From the NCBI GenBank assembly GCA_017614375.1, contig JAGABZ010000010.1, positions 1-53,880 of the forward strand: DNA of 53,880 nt. The letters run 5' to 3'. A program made the position numbers and the translations under genes. The notes beneath the pieces were generated by a model, which saw nothing but the letters and a program-made list of their open reading frames with translations, did not search any database and was not told where the DNA came from. This document shows positions 7,374 through 15,303 of the stretch, piece after piece (position 1 is the stretch's first letter; the number at the start of each line of letters is the position of its first letter). Source of the stretch: Spirochaetales bacterium (GTDB taxonomy: Bacteria > Spirochaetota > Spirochaetia > Sphaerochaetales > Sphaerochaetaceae).

Positions 7374-8424
7374 GTCCTTCGAGATAATCCACAACGAGGG
7401 TGGTGATGTTGTTCAGGCCGAAAGCCTGAGCCGAAACGGTCACCATCGTCCATGCGCTCTCGTCCCTGGCGATCTTCTGTCCGTCGAGGTAGACGGCCAG
7501 AACACGCTTGCCCTGCTCTGCCCTGGGGTTGTAGACAACCAGGAGATCGGTGACTTCATCCGTGCCGTATCCCTGCTCGAGAAGGGCATAGACCTGCTCA
7601 CCGGTGACGGTCTGAACGACAATACCGTCAAAGGTGGGAAGTGCATTGACAACGTCGGCGACGGTGATGTCGCCCTTCTGGATCGGGGCCTGGATTTCAG
7701 AGGTGCTCAGGAGGGCGAAATCCGCTCCGGATTTGTCGGTCATGCCGTTGAGGACCAGGGCAGCCAGGCTGTTCTTTCCGGCGAAAGAGGCATCCAGCTT
7801 GACGGGGGTCTGGGCGATGACTTCGGAGGCACGGTCCTCGAGAGTCCAGATTGTGGTCAGCCTGTCGATGTAGTATCCCAGTCCGGCCTGAAGAACCGCG
7901 ATACCGTAGTCCAGATCATCCTTTGCCAGTTCCACAGGGAGAGTCAGGACGACTTCACCCGGTTCGGTAAAGGTATAGTACACTCCGGCGAACCAATCCG
8001 GGTAGACCGTAAGCGCGGCATATGCGGCGTCGGCGAACTCGGCCTGAGTTACGAATGACGGATAGGAGATGACTGCCTGCTTTCCGTCGATTTCAATGGT
8101 GGCGGTGTAACCGGTAACTTCAATTTCGTAGGTATAGACACCTTCCTCGGGAATCACGGCGGTGATTTCGGCAACGACGGATTCGTCAGCTTCAGGCGCA
8201 GCGGCAGTCTCGGGTGCGGGCTCCTGAGCCGGGGCGGTTTCAGTCACTGCGGGAGCTTCGGCGGGTGCCGGAGCCTCTGTCGCGGGAGCCTGTTCGGATA
8301 CGGCGGGGGGCTCCTGAACCACCGGGGTCTGGGTTTCGGTTTTCGGGGTCGTGGCACATCCGGCCAGGGCGAAAACGGACAGGATAACGGCAATCAGAAG
8401 AATTGTCCGTGATGATGCTTTCAT
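7363..8424 (-). CDS. lipoprotein with one alpha/beta repeat module and a 5'-nucleotidase C-terminal-like domain, no catalytic domain
   Basis: About 353 residues. The signal peptide ends in a lipobox, ALAGC, so the mature protein is a lipoprotein. A low-complexity Pro/Ala/Glu/Thr linker covers residues 25-75. One roughly 90-residue module follows (GYTATIEIDGK...SYPSFVT...YPDWFAGVYYTFTEPGEVVL...DYGIAVLQ), homologous to the two modules of the neighbouring nucleotidase. The C-terminal half matches the NucC domain of 5'-nucleotidases (NSLAALVLNGM...GADFALLSTSEI...GDITVADVVNALP). The metallophosphatase domain that should precede NucC is missing, so enzymatic activity is unlikely and substrate binding is possible. 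The start at 8424 is chosen because GGAGG is 5 nt upstream, better than the ATG at 8436. Confidence 0.75.
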   Translation of the reverse strand: MKASSRTILLIAVILSVFALAGCATTPKTETQTPVVQEPPAVSEQAPATEAPAPAEAPAVTETAPAQEPAPETAAAPEADESVVAEITAVIPEEGVYTYEIEVTGYTATIEIDGKQAVISYPSFVTQAEFADAAYAALTVYPDWFAGVYYTFTEPGEVVLTLPVELAKDDLDYGIAVLQAGLGYYIDRLTTIWTLEDRASEVIAQTPVKLDASFAGKNSLAALVLNGMTDKSGADFALLSTSEIQAPIQKGDITVADVVNALPTFDGIVVQTVTGEQVYALLEQGYGTDEVTDLLVVYNPRAEQGKRVLAVYLDGQKIARDESAWTMVTVSAQAFGLNNITTLVVDYLEGLGK

Positions 8425-8504
8425 TGTTTCCTCCATGCTCCGTTCGGAGCAACCAGTCCCATATACTAGAGATTTGGCGAGGAAAAGTAAAGTAGCCTGA
8501 AAAG

Positions 8505-8535
8505 AACAAGGCCGCCCTCACGGACGGCCTTTGTT
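8505..8535 (-). terminator. terminator of the 5'-nucleotidase gene
   Basis: Near-perfect palindrome AACAA-GGCCG ... CGGCC-TTTGTT, with a T-rich minus-strand tail, 19 nt beyond the stop codon at 8554. Confidence 0.7.
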
Positions 8536-8553
8536 CAAAGCTGCGAAGCGCTC

Positions 8554-10965
8554 TTACTTGGCTACGGGGAAGTGCTCCTTCATGTAGTCGATGAGAACTT
8601 CGTTGAGCATCCTGCCAACCTGGACGATGGCACCCATCATGGTGTAACCGTCTCCGCCGGCGGCGAGGAAGTCGTTGGTGGCGCAGTGATAGACTGTGTC
8701 ATCCTTTTCGATTGCGACACCGTTGAGGTAGACGCGGACGATTCTGTGTCCGGCCTCGGCCTTCGGGTTGAAGACAACCTGCAGGTCAGTCTGGGCAAAT
8801 CCGCCGTTCTGCTCCGGATACATCCTGTAGCCGTACTCGAGAGCTTCGTAGATGCCCTTTCCGGTCAGTTCGACGACTGCGATGGTGTTGGTGAACGGCA
8901 GGACGCTGTTGATGTCTCCGATGGTCACGTCACCCTGAGCGAGGGAAGCTCTGATTCCGCCGCCGTTGGTGATGGTGAAGTCGGCTCCGGTCTCTGCGGT
9001 GATTGCCTGGCAGACCAGTCTGGACAGGTCGGTCTGTCTGGTCCTGACGTAGGCTCTGGCACCCTCGAGCTTGTACGGGATGGTCGCCACGACTTCGGCG
9101 TAGACCTCGTCGATAGCGGCGTTCACACTGCCGACGTAGGCAAGAATCTCGGCGTCGGCCGGAACCTCGGTGATTCCGAGAGCCTGGGCCAGCGGGGATT
9201 CTGCCGGCTTGAGCACATCGTCGGCGGTGATGTTGAGCGAGTAGAGTCCTACGGCCTCGTCGTTCTTGACGACGATCTCGACCAGACCGATCTGGTTGAG
9301 GTACTGGTCAGCCTGGACAATCAGGGCACCGTTGACAACCTTGCCCGGGTTCGGGGTGTGGCTGTGTCCGTCAATGAACAGGTCGATGCCGTTGATGTTC
9401 TGGCAGATAAGGTCGGAGGTCAGTCCGGTACTGCCGTCGGCGGTGTCGCCGATGTGGCCGAGGACGATGACGAAGTCGGCATACTCATGAGCCAGGTCGA
9501 CGGCGGCCTGTCCCTTTTCCAAGATTTCTTTGCCGAGGAAGGTCAGACCCTTGGTGTACTTCGGATGGGCCTTTTCCACGGTGTCCGGGGTGGTCAGACC
9601 GATGACCGCGATGGTGAATCCGTTGAAGTCGAAGGTCTGATACGGCTGGAAGAGAAGCTCGCCGTCCTCACCGAGGATGTTGGCGTTGAGGACCTTGATG
9701 TCCGAATAGGCATCTGCCATGGCAGCGGCCTCAACCAGAGTCTGGTAACCGTAGTTGAAGTCGTGGTTGCCCGGGGCAACGGCGTCGTATCCGAGCATGT
9801 CGAGAATCGTCATGATCGAAGCGCCCTGGAGGAGGTTGGCGAAGTTGGTTCCGTGGATGACATCGCCGGCATCGAGCAGGAGGATGTCATCGGTGAAGTT
9901 GTGGGCCATCTTGAGCAGGGTGGCGAACTTGGCGTATCCGATGCTGCCGTCGGTGCCCTCCTCGACTCTGGCGTGGACATCGTTGGTGTGGATGACGTAG
10001 ATGCTGAATTCAGACTCGCCGCTGTCGTCCTTGACGATGGTGGTCACGCCGAACGGGAGAGTTCCGTCGGTTGCGGCCTGGGCGGTCTGGGTGGCGATGA
10101 CCTCCTCAAAGGTCGGGGCGGCCGGTCCGTTGATCCAGAGGTCGGCAAGCTGCCCGACATACCACTCGAGGTCGTCAGAAAGGACGCCTACGATGTAGTC
10201 GATGTCAGCCTCGGTCAGGCCGGACTGGAAGGTGATTTCGGCCTCTCCGTCTCCGGTGATGGCGTAGGTGACGCCCTCAAGGAGCTGAGGATGGGCAGCC
10301 AGTGCGGCGTAAGCGGCGGCGGCAACCTCCTCATCGGTGACGAGCATCGGATAGAGGATGACGGCCTTTCCGTCCTCGACTGTGACGTCGATATTAACTC
10401 CGTAGGTGGTGACGGTGTAGTGCTTGTTCAGCGGGGGGTTCTTCCAGGACTCGACCAGCTGGGCGACGTACCACTCGAGGTCGGAGGAAAGAACGCCGAC
10501 GATGTAGTCGACATCGGACTTGGCAAGTCCCTTGTCGAAGGAGATCTCAAGCGTGCCCGGCTCGGTCTTCCAGTAAATGACTCCGGCGAGCATCTCGGGA
10601 TGGGCGGCCATTGCGGCGGCTGCGGCATCGGCGATCTCCTCATCGGTGATGAAAACAGGATAGGTCGCGACGGCGTGTCCGTCGGTGACCGCGATGTCGA
10701 TTTCGTAACCGAAAACGGCTACCTTGTAGTCAAGCGCGAGTTCTGCGGGCTCTTCGGGTTTTTCTTCCACAGCGGGGGTCGCGGCCGTTTCAGCGGCGGA
10801 CGGGACCTCGGCGGGGGCCTGGGTTTCAGTTACCGGGGCAGAGGCTTCCGGTGCCTTAGCTTCTGCGCTGACCTCGGCCTGCGGCTTTGTGGCGCAGCCG
10901 ACCAGACTGAAGGTGATGGCCAGAACCAGGAAGAACAATGAAATACTCTTCGAAAAACGCTTCAC
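8554..10965 (-). CDS. surface lipoprotein 5'-nucleotidase / 2',3'-cyclic phosphodiesterase (UshA/CpdB-like)
   Basis: An 803-residue lipoprotein whose signal peptide ends at LVGC. After a Pro/Ala/Glu linker come two tandem modules of about 95 residues (about 79-172 and 183-280). Each holds a YPxxxTDEE segment and a DxDYIVGVLSxDLEWYV segment. The calcineurin-like phosphatase domain is complete: TNDVHAR, DAGDVIHG, GNHDFNYG, GHIGD and DGHSHT supply the two-metal ligands. The NucC substrate-binding domain (TNGGGIRAS, NSVLPFTN, FLAAGGDGYTM) ends the protein. It probably dephosphorylates extracytoplasmic nucleotides for salvage. Translation starts at GTG 10965 with GGAGGA 5 nt upstream. The N-terminal modules are not part of UshA and recur in the adjacent lipoprotein. 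Confidence 0.88.
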   Translation of the reverse strand: MKRFSKSISLFFLVLAITFSLVGCATKPQAEVSAEAKAPEASAPVTETQAPAEVPSAAETAATPAVEEKPEEPAELALDYKVAVFGYEIDIAVTDGHAVATYPVFITDEEIADAAAAAMAAHPEMLAGVIYWKTEPGTLEISFDKGLAKSDVDYIVGVLSSDLEWYVAQLVESWKNPPLNKHYTVTTYGVNIDVTVEDGKAVILYPMLVTDEEVAAAAYAALAAHPQLLEGVTYAITGDGEAEITFQSGLTEADIDYIVGVLSDDLEWYVGQLADLWINGPAAPTFEEVIATQTAQAATDGTLPFGVTTIVKDDSGESEFSIYVIHTNDVHARVEEGTDGSIGYAKFATLLKMAHNFTDDILLLDAGDVIHGTNFANLLQGASIMTILDMLGYDAVAPGNHDFNYGYQTLVEAAAMADAYSDIKVLNANILGEDGELLFQPYQTFDFNGFTIAVIGLTTPDTVEKAHPKYTKGLTFLGKEILEKGQAAVDLAHEYADFVIVLGHIGDTADGSTGLTSDLICQNINGIDLFIDGHSHTPNPGKVVNGALIVQADQYLNQIGLVEIVVKNDEAVGLYSLNITADDVLKPAESPLAQALGITEVPADAEILAYVGSVNAAIDEVYAEVVATIPYKLEGARAYVRTRQTDLSRLVCQAITAETGADFTITNGGGIRASLAQGDVTIGDINSVLPFTNTIAVVELTGKGIYEALEYGYRMYPEQNGGFAQTDLQVVFNPKAEAGHRIVRVYLNGVAIEKDDTVYHCATNDFLAAGGDGYTMMGAIVQVGRMLNEVLIDYMKEHFPVAK

Positions 10966-10979
10966 GAGTTTCCTCCTCA

Positions 10980-10994
10980 GACGACATGGTCGTC
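10980..10994. promoter_or_regulatory. perfect 6-bp inverted repeat in the nucleotidase leader
   Basis: GACGAC-ATG-GTCGTC lies directly upstream of the Shine-Dalgarno (10971-10976) of the nucleotidase gene. It could be an operator or a translation-control hairpin. The upstream minus-strand sequence holds TATAAG and TATATT candidate -10s without a convincing -35. Confidence 0.35.
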
Positions 10995-11121
10995 GAAATT
11001 ACTTATAGTCTCTCTCAATATAACACAAGGGCTTGAAGATTGGTACAGTTTTTTTCCCGAAAAATGGAAAAAACGGCGTTTCCGGCCGTCGGGAACCGCT
11101 TTTCCCTGCCCTCCGGAAACG

Positions 11122-11145
11122 AAAAAACCCGCATGGATATGCGGG
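11122..11145 (-). terminator. terminator of the small basic protein gene
   Basis: Stem CCCGCAT/ATGCGGG with a minus-strand run of six T (11122-11127), 25 bp past the stop at 11170. Confidence 0.75.
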
Positions 11146-11169
11146 CTTTCAGGGCTCATCAGGCGGGAA

Positions 11170-11340
11170 TCACATCAGATCCTTTGCCTTGCGGGCGGTG
11201 TTTCCGGTCTTTTCGCAGTAAGCGACATGACGGAGCTTGCCGTTCTCAAAAACGGACTTCATCTTGATTGCCCCACCCCAGCGGCTGAGCAGAACCTTCT
11301 CTCCTTCGCGGTGGGCGTTCTTTGAAACGGGACCTGCCAT
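11170..11340 (-). CDS. small basic conserved protein, 56 aa
   Basis: MAGPVSKNAHREGEKVLLSR continues into WGGAIKMKSVFENGKLRHVAYCEKTG. It is highly basic and short, with alternating beta strands, consistent with an RNA- or ribosome-associated protein. I do not recognise a named family and assign no function. The ATG at 11340 has GGAGG 6 nt upstream. A 32-residue upstream extension in the same frame has no ribosome binding site and overlaps the yidD promoter, so it is rejected. The gene is divergent from yidD and has its own terminator. Confidence 0.75.
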   Translation of the reverse strand: MAGPVSKNAHREGEKVLLSRWGGAIKMKSVFENGKLRHVAYCEKTGNTARKAKDLM

Positions 11341-11409
11341 ATGTTTCCTCCAAACAGAAATTTCCGAAGCCCAATATACCAAACCGACCCGAGTTTGGTA
11401 AACCCCACT

Positions 11410-11437
11410 TGATGGGCTTTGTGAGCGATTATACAAT
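11410..11437 (+). promoter_or_regulatory. promoter of yidD, leaderless type
   Basis: TTGATG, 16-bp spacer, TACAAT; seven bases then the ATG at 11445. No Shine-Dalgarno. Confidence 0.55.
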
Positions 11438-11444
11438 CTTCTGT

Positions 11445-11837
11445 ATGAAAAGACAATGGCGTCAGGTGCTGAGGACAGTTTATCTTGCCCCTGTTTTCTT
11501 CTACCGGCGCTTTGTAAGCCCGCTTACCGGGCCGAACTGCAAGTACTGGCCCACCTGCAGCCGGTACATGGTCGACGCCGTCAGAACCCACGGGGTTTTC
11601 CGCGGCACCGTCCTCGGGACGGCCAGGATTCTCAGGTGCAACGGCCTGTACACCGGCGGTTACGACCCGGTGCCGTCGCGCTTTTCACTGAAACTGATGC
11701 GCCAGACGGGCTCGTATTTCCGGGTAGGCAGGAATACCGCGGTTCCTGATGACCCGGCTTTTACGGCAGACAAGGACTTGCCCGGAAAGGAATTGAAAGA
11801 ATCAGAGCAACAGCTCAGCCCCTGGACAGTTCGTTGA
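11445..11837 (+). CDS. yidD: membrane protein insertion efficiency factor YidD
   Basis: A 130-residue member of the UPF0161/DUF37 family, which assists YidC-dependent membrane insertion at the inner membrane. The signature is complete: an N-terminal amphipathic helix (VYLAPVFFYRRFVSPLTGPNC), YWPTCSRYMVDAV with the conserved CxxxPxCSxY, then ILRCNGLYTGGYDPVP. The tail beyond residue 85 is longer than the usual 70-85-residue protein and is hydrophilic. The start at 11445 fits the family N-terminus and the promoter, although no ribosome binding site exists. Its 3' end overlaps that of udk by 23 bp on the opposite strand. The usual yidD neighbours (rpmH, rnpA, yidC) are absent. Confidence 0.9.
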   Translation: MKRQWRQVLRTVYLAPVFFYRRFVSPLTGPNCKYWPTCSRYMVDAVRTHGVFRGTVLGTARILRCNGLYTGGYDPVPSRFSLKLMRQTGSYFRVGRNTAVPDDPAFTADKDLPGKELKESEQQLSPWTVR

Positions 11838-12429
11838 CGAAGGTCTGCAGGACGTTTATCGCGCCCTCGTTGTAACCGCCCTCGGGGATGATCAGGTCGG
11901 CGTATTCCTTGGTCGGCTCGATGAAGTTGAAGTGTCCCGGGCGGACCACCTCCAGGTATTGTTTGATGACGCTCTCGGTTGTGCGGCCGCGCTCGATGAT
12001 GTCACGCTGCAGGCGGCGGATGAACCGGATGTCGTCCGGCGTGTCGACGTAGATTTTCAGGTCCATCAGGTCGCGCAGGCGCTTGTCGTAGAGAATCATC
12101 AGGCCCTCGATTATGACCAGGTGCTTGGGCTGGACGGTGACGGTCTCCTCCCGGCGGCGGTGGCGCACGAAGTCGTACTGGGGCATCTTAATCGGCCTGC
12201 GGTCCTTGAGGGCCTCGATGTGCGATATGAGCAGGTCGGTGTCGAAAGCCTGGGGCTGGTCAAAGTTGAAGGCGGTGATGTTGTCGTTGTTGACGAACTC
12301 TGCACTCCTGTAGTAGTTGTCCTCGGCGATGAAGACGAAATCCGTGTTTACCTCGGAGATTTTGCGGACAATCGTTGTTTTCCCGCTGCCGCTGCCTCCG
12401 GTGATTCCGATTACCTTGACGTCTTTCAT
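11815..12429 (-). CDS. udk: uridine/cytidine kinase
   Basis: A 204-residue cytoplasmic kinase of pyrimidine-nucleoside salvage: ATP or GTP + uridine to UMP. The P-loop is GITGGSGSGKTT at residues 7-18. The DNYYR segment, FNFDQPQAFDTDLL, MPQYDFVRHRR, VIIEGLMILYD and the lid RRLQRDIIERGRT all follow Udk. The start at 12429 gives the normal length. A promoter TTGAAA-17-TATGAT ends 7 nt before this codon, and the upstream in-frame ATGs overlap its -10. It is divergent from recQ. Together with the surface nucleotidase it suggests nucleoside scavenging. Confidence 0.92.
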   Translation of the reverse strand: MKDVKVIGITGGSGSGKTTIVRKISEVNTDFVFIAEDNYYRSAEFVNNDNITAFNFDQPQAFDTDLLISHIEALKDRRPIKMPQYDFVRHRRREETVTVQPKHLVIIEGLMILYDKRLRDLMDLKIYVDTPDDIRFIRRLQRDIIERGRTTESVIKQYLEVVRPGHFNFIEPTKEYADLIIPEGGYNEGAINVLQTFVNELSRG

Positions 12430-12436
12430 GACCTGA

Positions 12437-12465
12437 ATCATATGCCCGGCGGAAAGGTTTTTCAA
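12437..12465 (-). promoter_or_regulatory. promoter of udk, leaderless type
   Basis: TTGAAA, 17-bp spacer, TATGAT; seven bases then the ATG at 12429. Confidence 0.6.
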
Positions 12466-12506
12466 CAGGAACTCAGCGAAACGGCTTTCGGCGCGGATAT
12501 AGGGGC

Positions 12507-14036
12507 ATGGATACAATTCAGCAAAAGATACGCTCCACGGCCGCCGAGGTTTTCGGAATCATGGCCGTCAAGCCGCAGCAGAACCTCGTCATGCACACCA
12601 TACTCGAAAACTCCCTGGCAGGCAGAACGGGACGGGGGCTTCTGGCTGTTTTCCCCACGGGATCCGGCAAGAGCCTGTGCTTTCTTCTGCCAGCGGTCCT
12701 GCTGCCCGGCGTCAGTGTGATCATCTACCCCCTGCTTGGTCTGATGAACGACCAGTCACGCCGGCTTGGTGCCATGGGGATACCCCACGTCGTGCTCTGC
12801 GGCGGCCAGAGCGCCCAGGTCAGGAAAAAGATCTTCGCCCGTCTGGAGGGTTCCGGGGTGAGAATCGTCCTGACCAACCCCGAGACCCTGGCCTCCCCCG
12901 GGGTCCTGGGGCCGCTTTCCCGGATCGGGGTCTCGCTGGCGGTGATAGACGAGGTACACGTCGTCCCGGGCTGGGGAGGTTCGTTCAGGCACTCATACAG
13001 GGCGCTCGGGTTCGTCCTCCCGATTCTCAGGCCCTCATTCACCGCCGCCTTTACGGCAACGGCCACGGAAGAAACCGTGAGGGACCTGACCTGGTCGGTC
13101 TTCGGCGGACGCCGGCCGCTTGTGATCCGCGCGGATCCCGACCGTACCAACATCCTCTACAGGAGGGAACTGACCCTCTCAAAGACCCGGACAGTTACCG
13201 GAATCCTGCGCAGCTGCCCTCGCCCCGCCCTGGTGTTCTGTCGGACGAGAATCGGGACGGAGGAACTTTTCTACAGTATCCGCAGGGCCCTGCCCGACAT
13301 CCCGGTCAGGTTCTACCACGCCGGGATGGACGCCGGAACCCGGAAAAGGACTGAAGGTTGGTTCCTCGGCAGAAACGACGGAGTGCTGATCTGCACATGC
13401 GCCTTCGGAATGGGTATGGACAAGCCGGACATCCGCACGGTCATCCACCGCGACCTGCCCGGAGGAATCGAAGCATTTTTCCAGGAGTCGGGACGGGCCG
13501 GACGGGACGGTCTTCAATCCGTGTCGTACACCTTGCTCGACCCGGACGACATAGTCCGTTCACGCCAGAATCCGCAGTCGGGCCAGTCCGGCATCGTGCG
13601 TGTTTTCGCGCAGAACCGCTCCTGTTACAGGGCAGGTCTGCTCTCTCTGATGGGCTTTGAGTCCGGGGGCTGCAGCGGATGCGACGTTTGTCTGGGCAGT
13701 ACCGGATCGCAGGTCCCCCGGGAGATGAAATTCATAATCCGCTCGGTACGCAGGGCCCCGCTCCAGCTCAATCAGCGCCGGCTCTGCCTGGGTCTGACCG
13801 GAATCGGAACCGCAGCCGATGCGCTGGGACCGGTATACGGGGTCCTGGACGGCTGGACCAGGGAAAATGTCGAGGAGGCTCTGGGAAACCTCAGACGCTC
13901 AGGATGGATCAAGGTCTCGTTCAGAGGGAACCTTCTGGCCCGGCCTTTTGCGAAAATTCAATTCGGCCCCGCTGTGGCTCCGGGCGGAGAATCTGTGGTA
14001 TCATCCGTTCATGGAGGTTCGGATGGGAACGGTTGA
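12507..14036 (+). CDS. recQ: RecQ-family ATP-dependent DNA helicase
   Basis: A 509-residue SF2 3'-5' helicase. Motif I is FPTGSGKS (K55), motif II is a DEVH box (VIDEVHVVPGWG), motif III is FTATAT, and motif VI is QESGRAGRDG. The RecQ-specific zinc-binding site follows as a Cys quartet (C...CSGCDVC, about residues 373-395), then a winged-helix-like RQC region. No HRDC domain is visible and the protein is shorter than E. coli RecQ. A GGGG lies only 1-2 nt before the ATG, so initiation signals are poor. The 3' end overlaps galK by 14 bp. Assignment to RecQ rather than another RecQ-like helicase is likely but not certain. Confidence 0.82.
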   Translation: MDTIQQKIRSTAAEVFGIMAVKPQQNLVMHTILENSLAGRTGRGLLAVFPTGSGKSLCFLLPAVLLPGVSVIIYPLLGLMNDQSRRLGAMGIPHVVLCGGQSAQVRKKIFARLEGSGVRIVLTNPETLASPGVLGPLSRIGVSLAVIDEVHVVPGWGGSFRHSYRALGFVLPILRPSFTAAFTATATEETVRDLTWSVFGGRRPLVIRADPDRTNILYRRELTLSKTRTVTGILRSCPRPALVFCRTRIGTEELFYSIRRALPDIPVRFYHAGMDAGTRKRTEGWFLGRNDGVLICTCAFGMGMDKPDIRTVIHRDLPGGIEAFFQESGRAGRDGLQSVSYTLLDPDDIVRSRQNPQSGQSGIVRVFAQNRSCYRAGLLSLMGFESGGCSGCDVCLGSTGSQVPREMKFIIRSVRRAPLQLNQRRLCLGLTGIGTAADALGPVYGVLDGWTRENVEEALGNLRRSGWIKVSFRGNLLARPFAKIQFGPAVAPGGESVVSSVHGGSDGNG

Positions 14037-15303
14037 GGATATTGAAAGAGGGCTTTACGACGGGGTTTTCGCCACCATGTACCGCGCCGGCGGTTCCTTT
14101 GACGCCTGCCAACGGGGCAGATGGCTCTCGCTTCTGCTCCGGCACGCGGATGAGGATGCCCTGCTTTTCTCCGCCGCCGGACGGACCGAACTGGGCGGAA
14201 ACCACACCGACCACAACGGAGGCTGCGTCCTTTGTGCCCCGGTGAATCTGGACACGATTGCCGCGGCAAGCCTGTCGGAGGACGGTCTGATTACCGTATC
14301 CAGCGAAGGTTACCCGGATTTCAGCATCGACCCTCACGATCTTGAAGTGCATGAGGACGAAAAAGGAACTTCGGCCTCCCTGGTCAGGGGGATGGCCGCC
14401 GGTTTCGCCGGAAAAGGTTTCAGGGTCGGTGGGCTTTCGATCACGGTTTCAGGTGCCGTTCCACCCGGGTCGGGACTGAGCAGTTCGGCCTCTTTCGAGA
14501 TCCTCATCGGCACGGTTTTCAACCGCTTCTTCGCCTCGGATACTCTTTGTCCGACCGACCTCGCCCTGATGGCGCAGAGGGCGGAGAACACCTATTTCTG
14601 CAAGCCCTGCGGGCTGATGGACCAGCTGTCCTGCGCATCGGCGGGAGTCTGCTTCACGGATTTCTCACAGGATGGGCATCCGTCGGTCCGGACGGTCCGG
14701 CTTCCCGTGGAACTTGAAGACAACTACGTCCTGACGGTGGTGGACACCGGGTCGGACCACAGTGCCCTGGGCGCCGACTATGCCGCCGTCCCGGCGGAGA
14801 TGAAGGCCGTCGCCGCGTATTTCGGCGCCGGCAGGCTCTGCGAGGTCGCACCCGGACAGTTCCGGTCCGGGATACCCTCACTCAGGGCGGCGCTGGGAAA
14901 CGACCGGGCCGTTTTGAGGGCGATGCACTTCTTTGCCGAGACAGACCGGGCACGGGAGATGTTCAGAGCCTTGCGCAGAAAGGACATAGCGGCGTATCTG
15001 CATCTGGTATGTGAGAGCGGCCGGTCCTCGTTCGAGTACCTGCAGAACATCTACAGTCCGGCCGACCCGAAGCGTCAGGCCGTAGCCCTGGCCCTGTCGC
15101 TTTGCGACCGGGTACTGGACGGTCAGGGCGCGTTCAGAGTCCACGGAGGCGGATTCGCCGGCACTGTCCAGGCGTATGTTCCCGTCGGTAAATACAGGCA
15201 GTTCGTAAAGATAATGGAATCCGTCTTCGGAAAGGGCTGCTGTACCCCGATCTCGGTCAGGAACACCCCGCCGGGCTGTATCAGTCTTCCTGTCTGCTCT
15301 TGA
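14023..15303 (+). CDS. galK: galactokinase
   Basis: A 426-residue GHMP kinase that phosphorylates galactose to galactose-1-phosphate (Leloir pathway). Motif 1 is GRTELGGNHTDHNGG, motif 2 is PPGSGLSSSASFE, and motif 3 is VHGGGFAGTVQAYV. It is longer than the 380-residue E. coli enzyme, as in other treponeme-like GalK. The start at 14023 has GGAGGT 4 nt upstream, inside the end of recQ; an ATG 12 nt further up lacks a ribosome binding site. Its stop overlaps the lepA 3' end by 23 bp on the opposite strand. No galT or galE adjoins. Confidence 0.9.
   Translation: MGTVEDIERGLYDGVFATMYRAGGSFDACQRGRWLSLLLRHADEDALLFSAAGRTELGGNHTDHNGGCVLCAPVNLDTIAAASLSEDGLITVSSEGYPDFSIDPHDLEVHEDEKGTSASLVRGMAAGFAGKGFRVGGLSITVSGAVPPGSGLSSSASFEILIGTVFNRFFASDTLCPTDLALMAQRAENTYFCKPCGLMDQLSCASAGVCFTDFSQDGHPSVRTVRLPVELEDNYVLTVVDTGSDHSALGADYAAVPAEMKAVAAYFGAGRLCEVAPGQFRSGIPSLRAALGNDRAVLRAMHFFAETDRAREMFRALRRKDIAAYLHLVCESGRSSFEYLQNIYSPADPKRQAVALALSLCDRVLDGQGAFRVHGGGFAGTVQAYVPVGKYRQFVKIMESVFGKGCCTPISVRNTPPGCISLPVCS

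Noticed and set aside
8572-10941. 789-codon open frame antisense to the 5'-nucleotidase gene
   Set aside because: Val/Asp/Gly-rich shadow of a GC-rich coding strand. The minus strand encodes a complete lipoprotein nucleotidase with all catalytic motifs.
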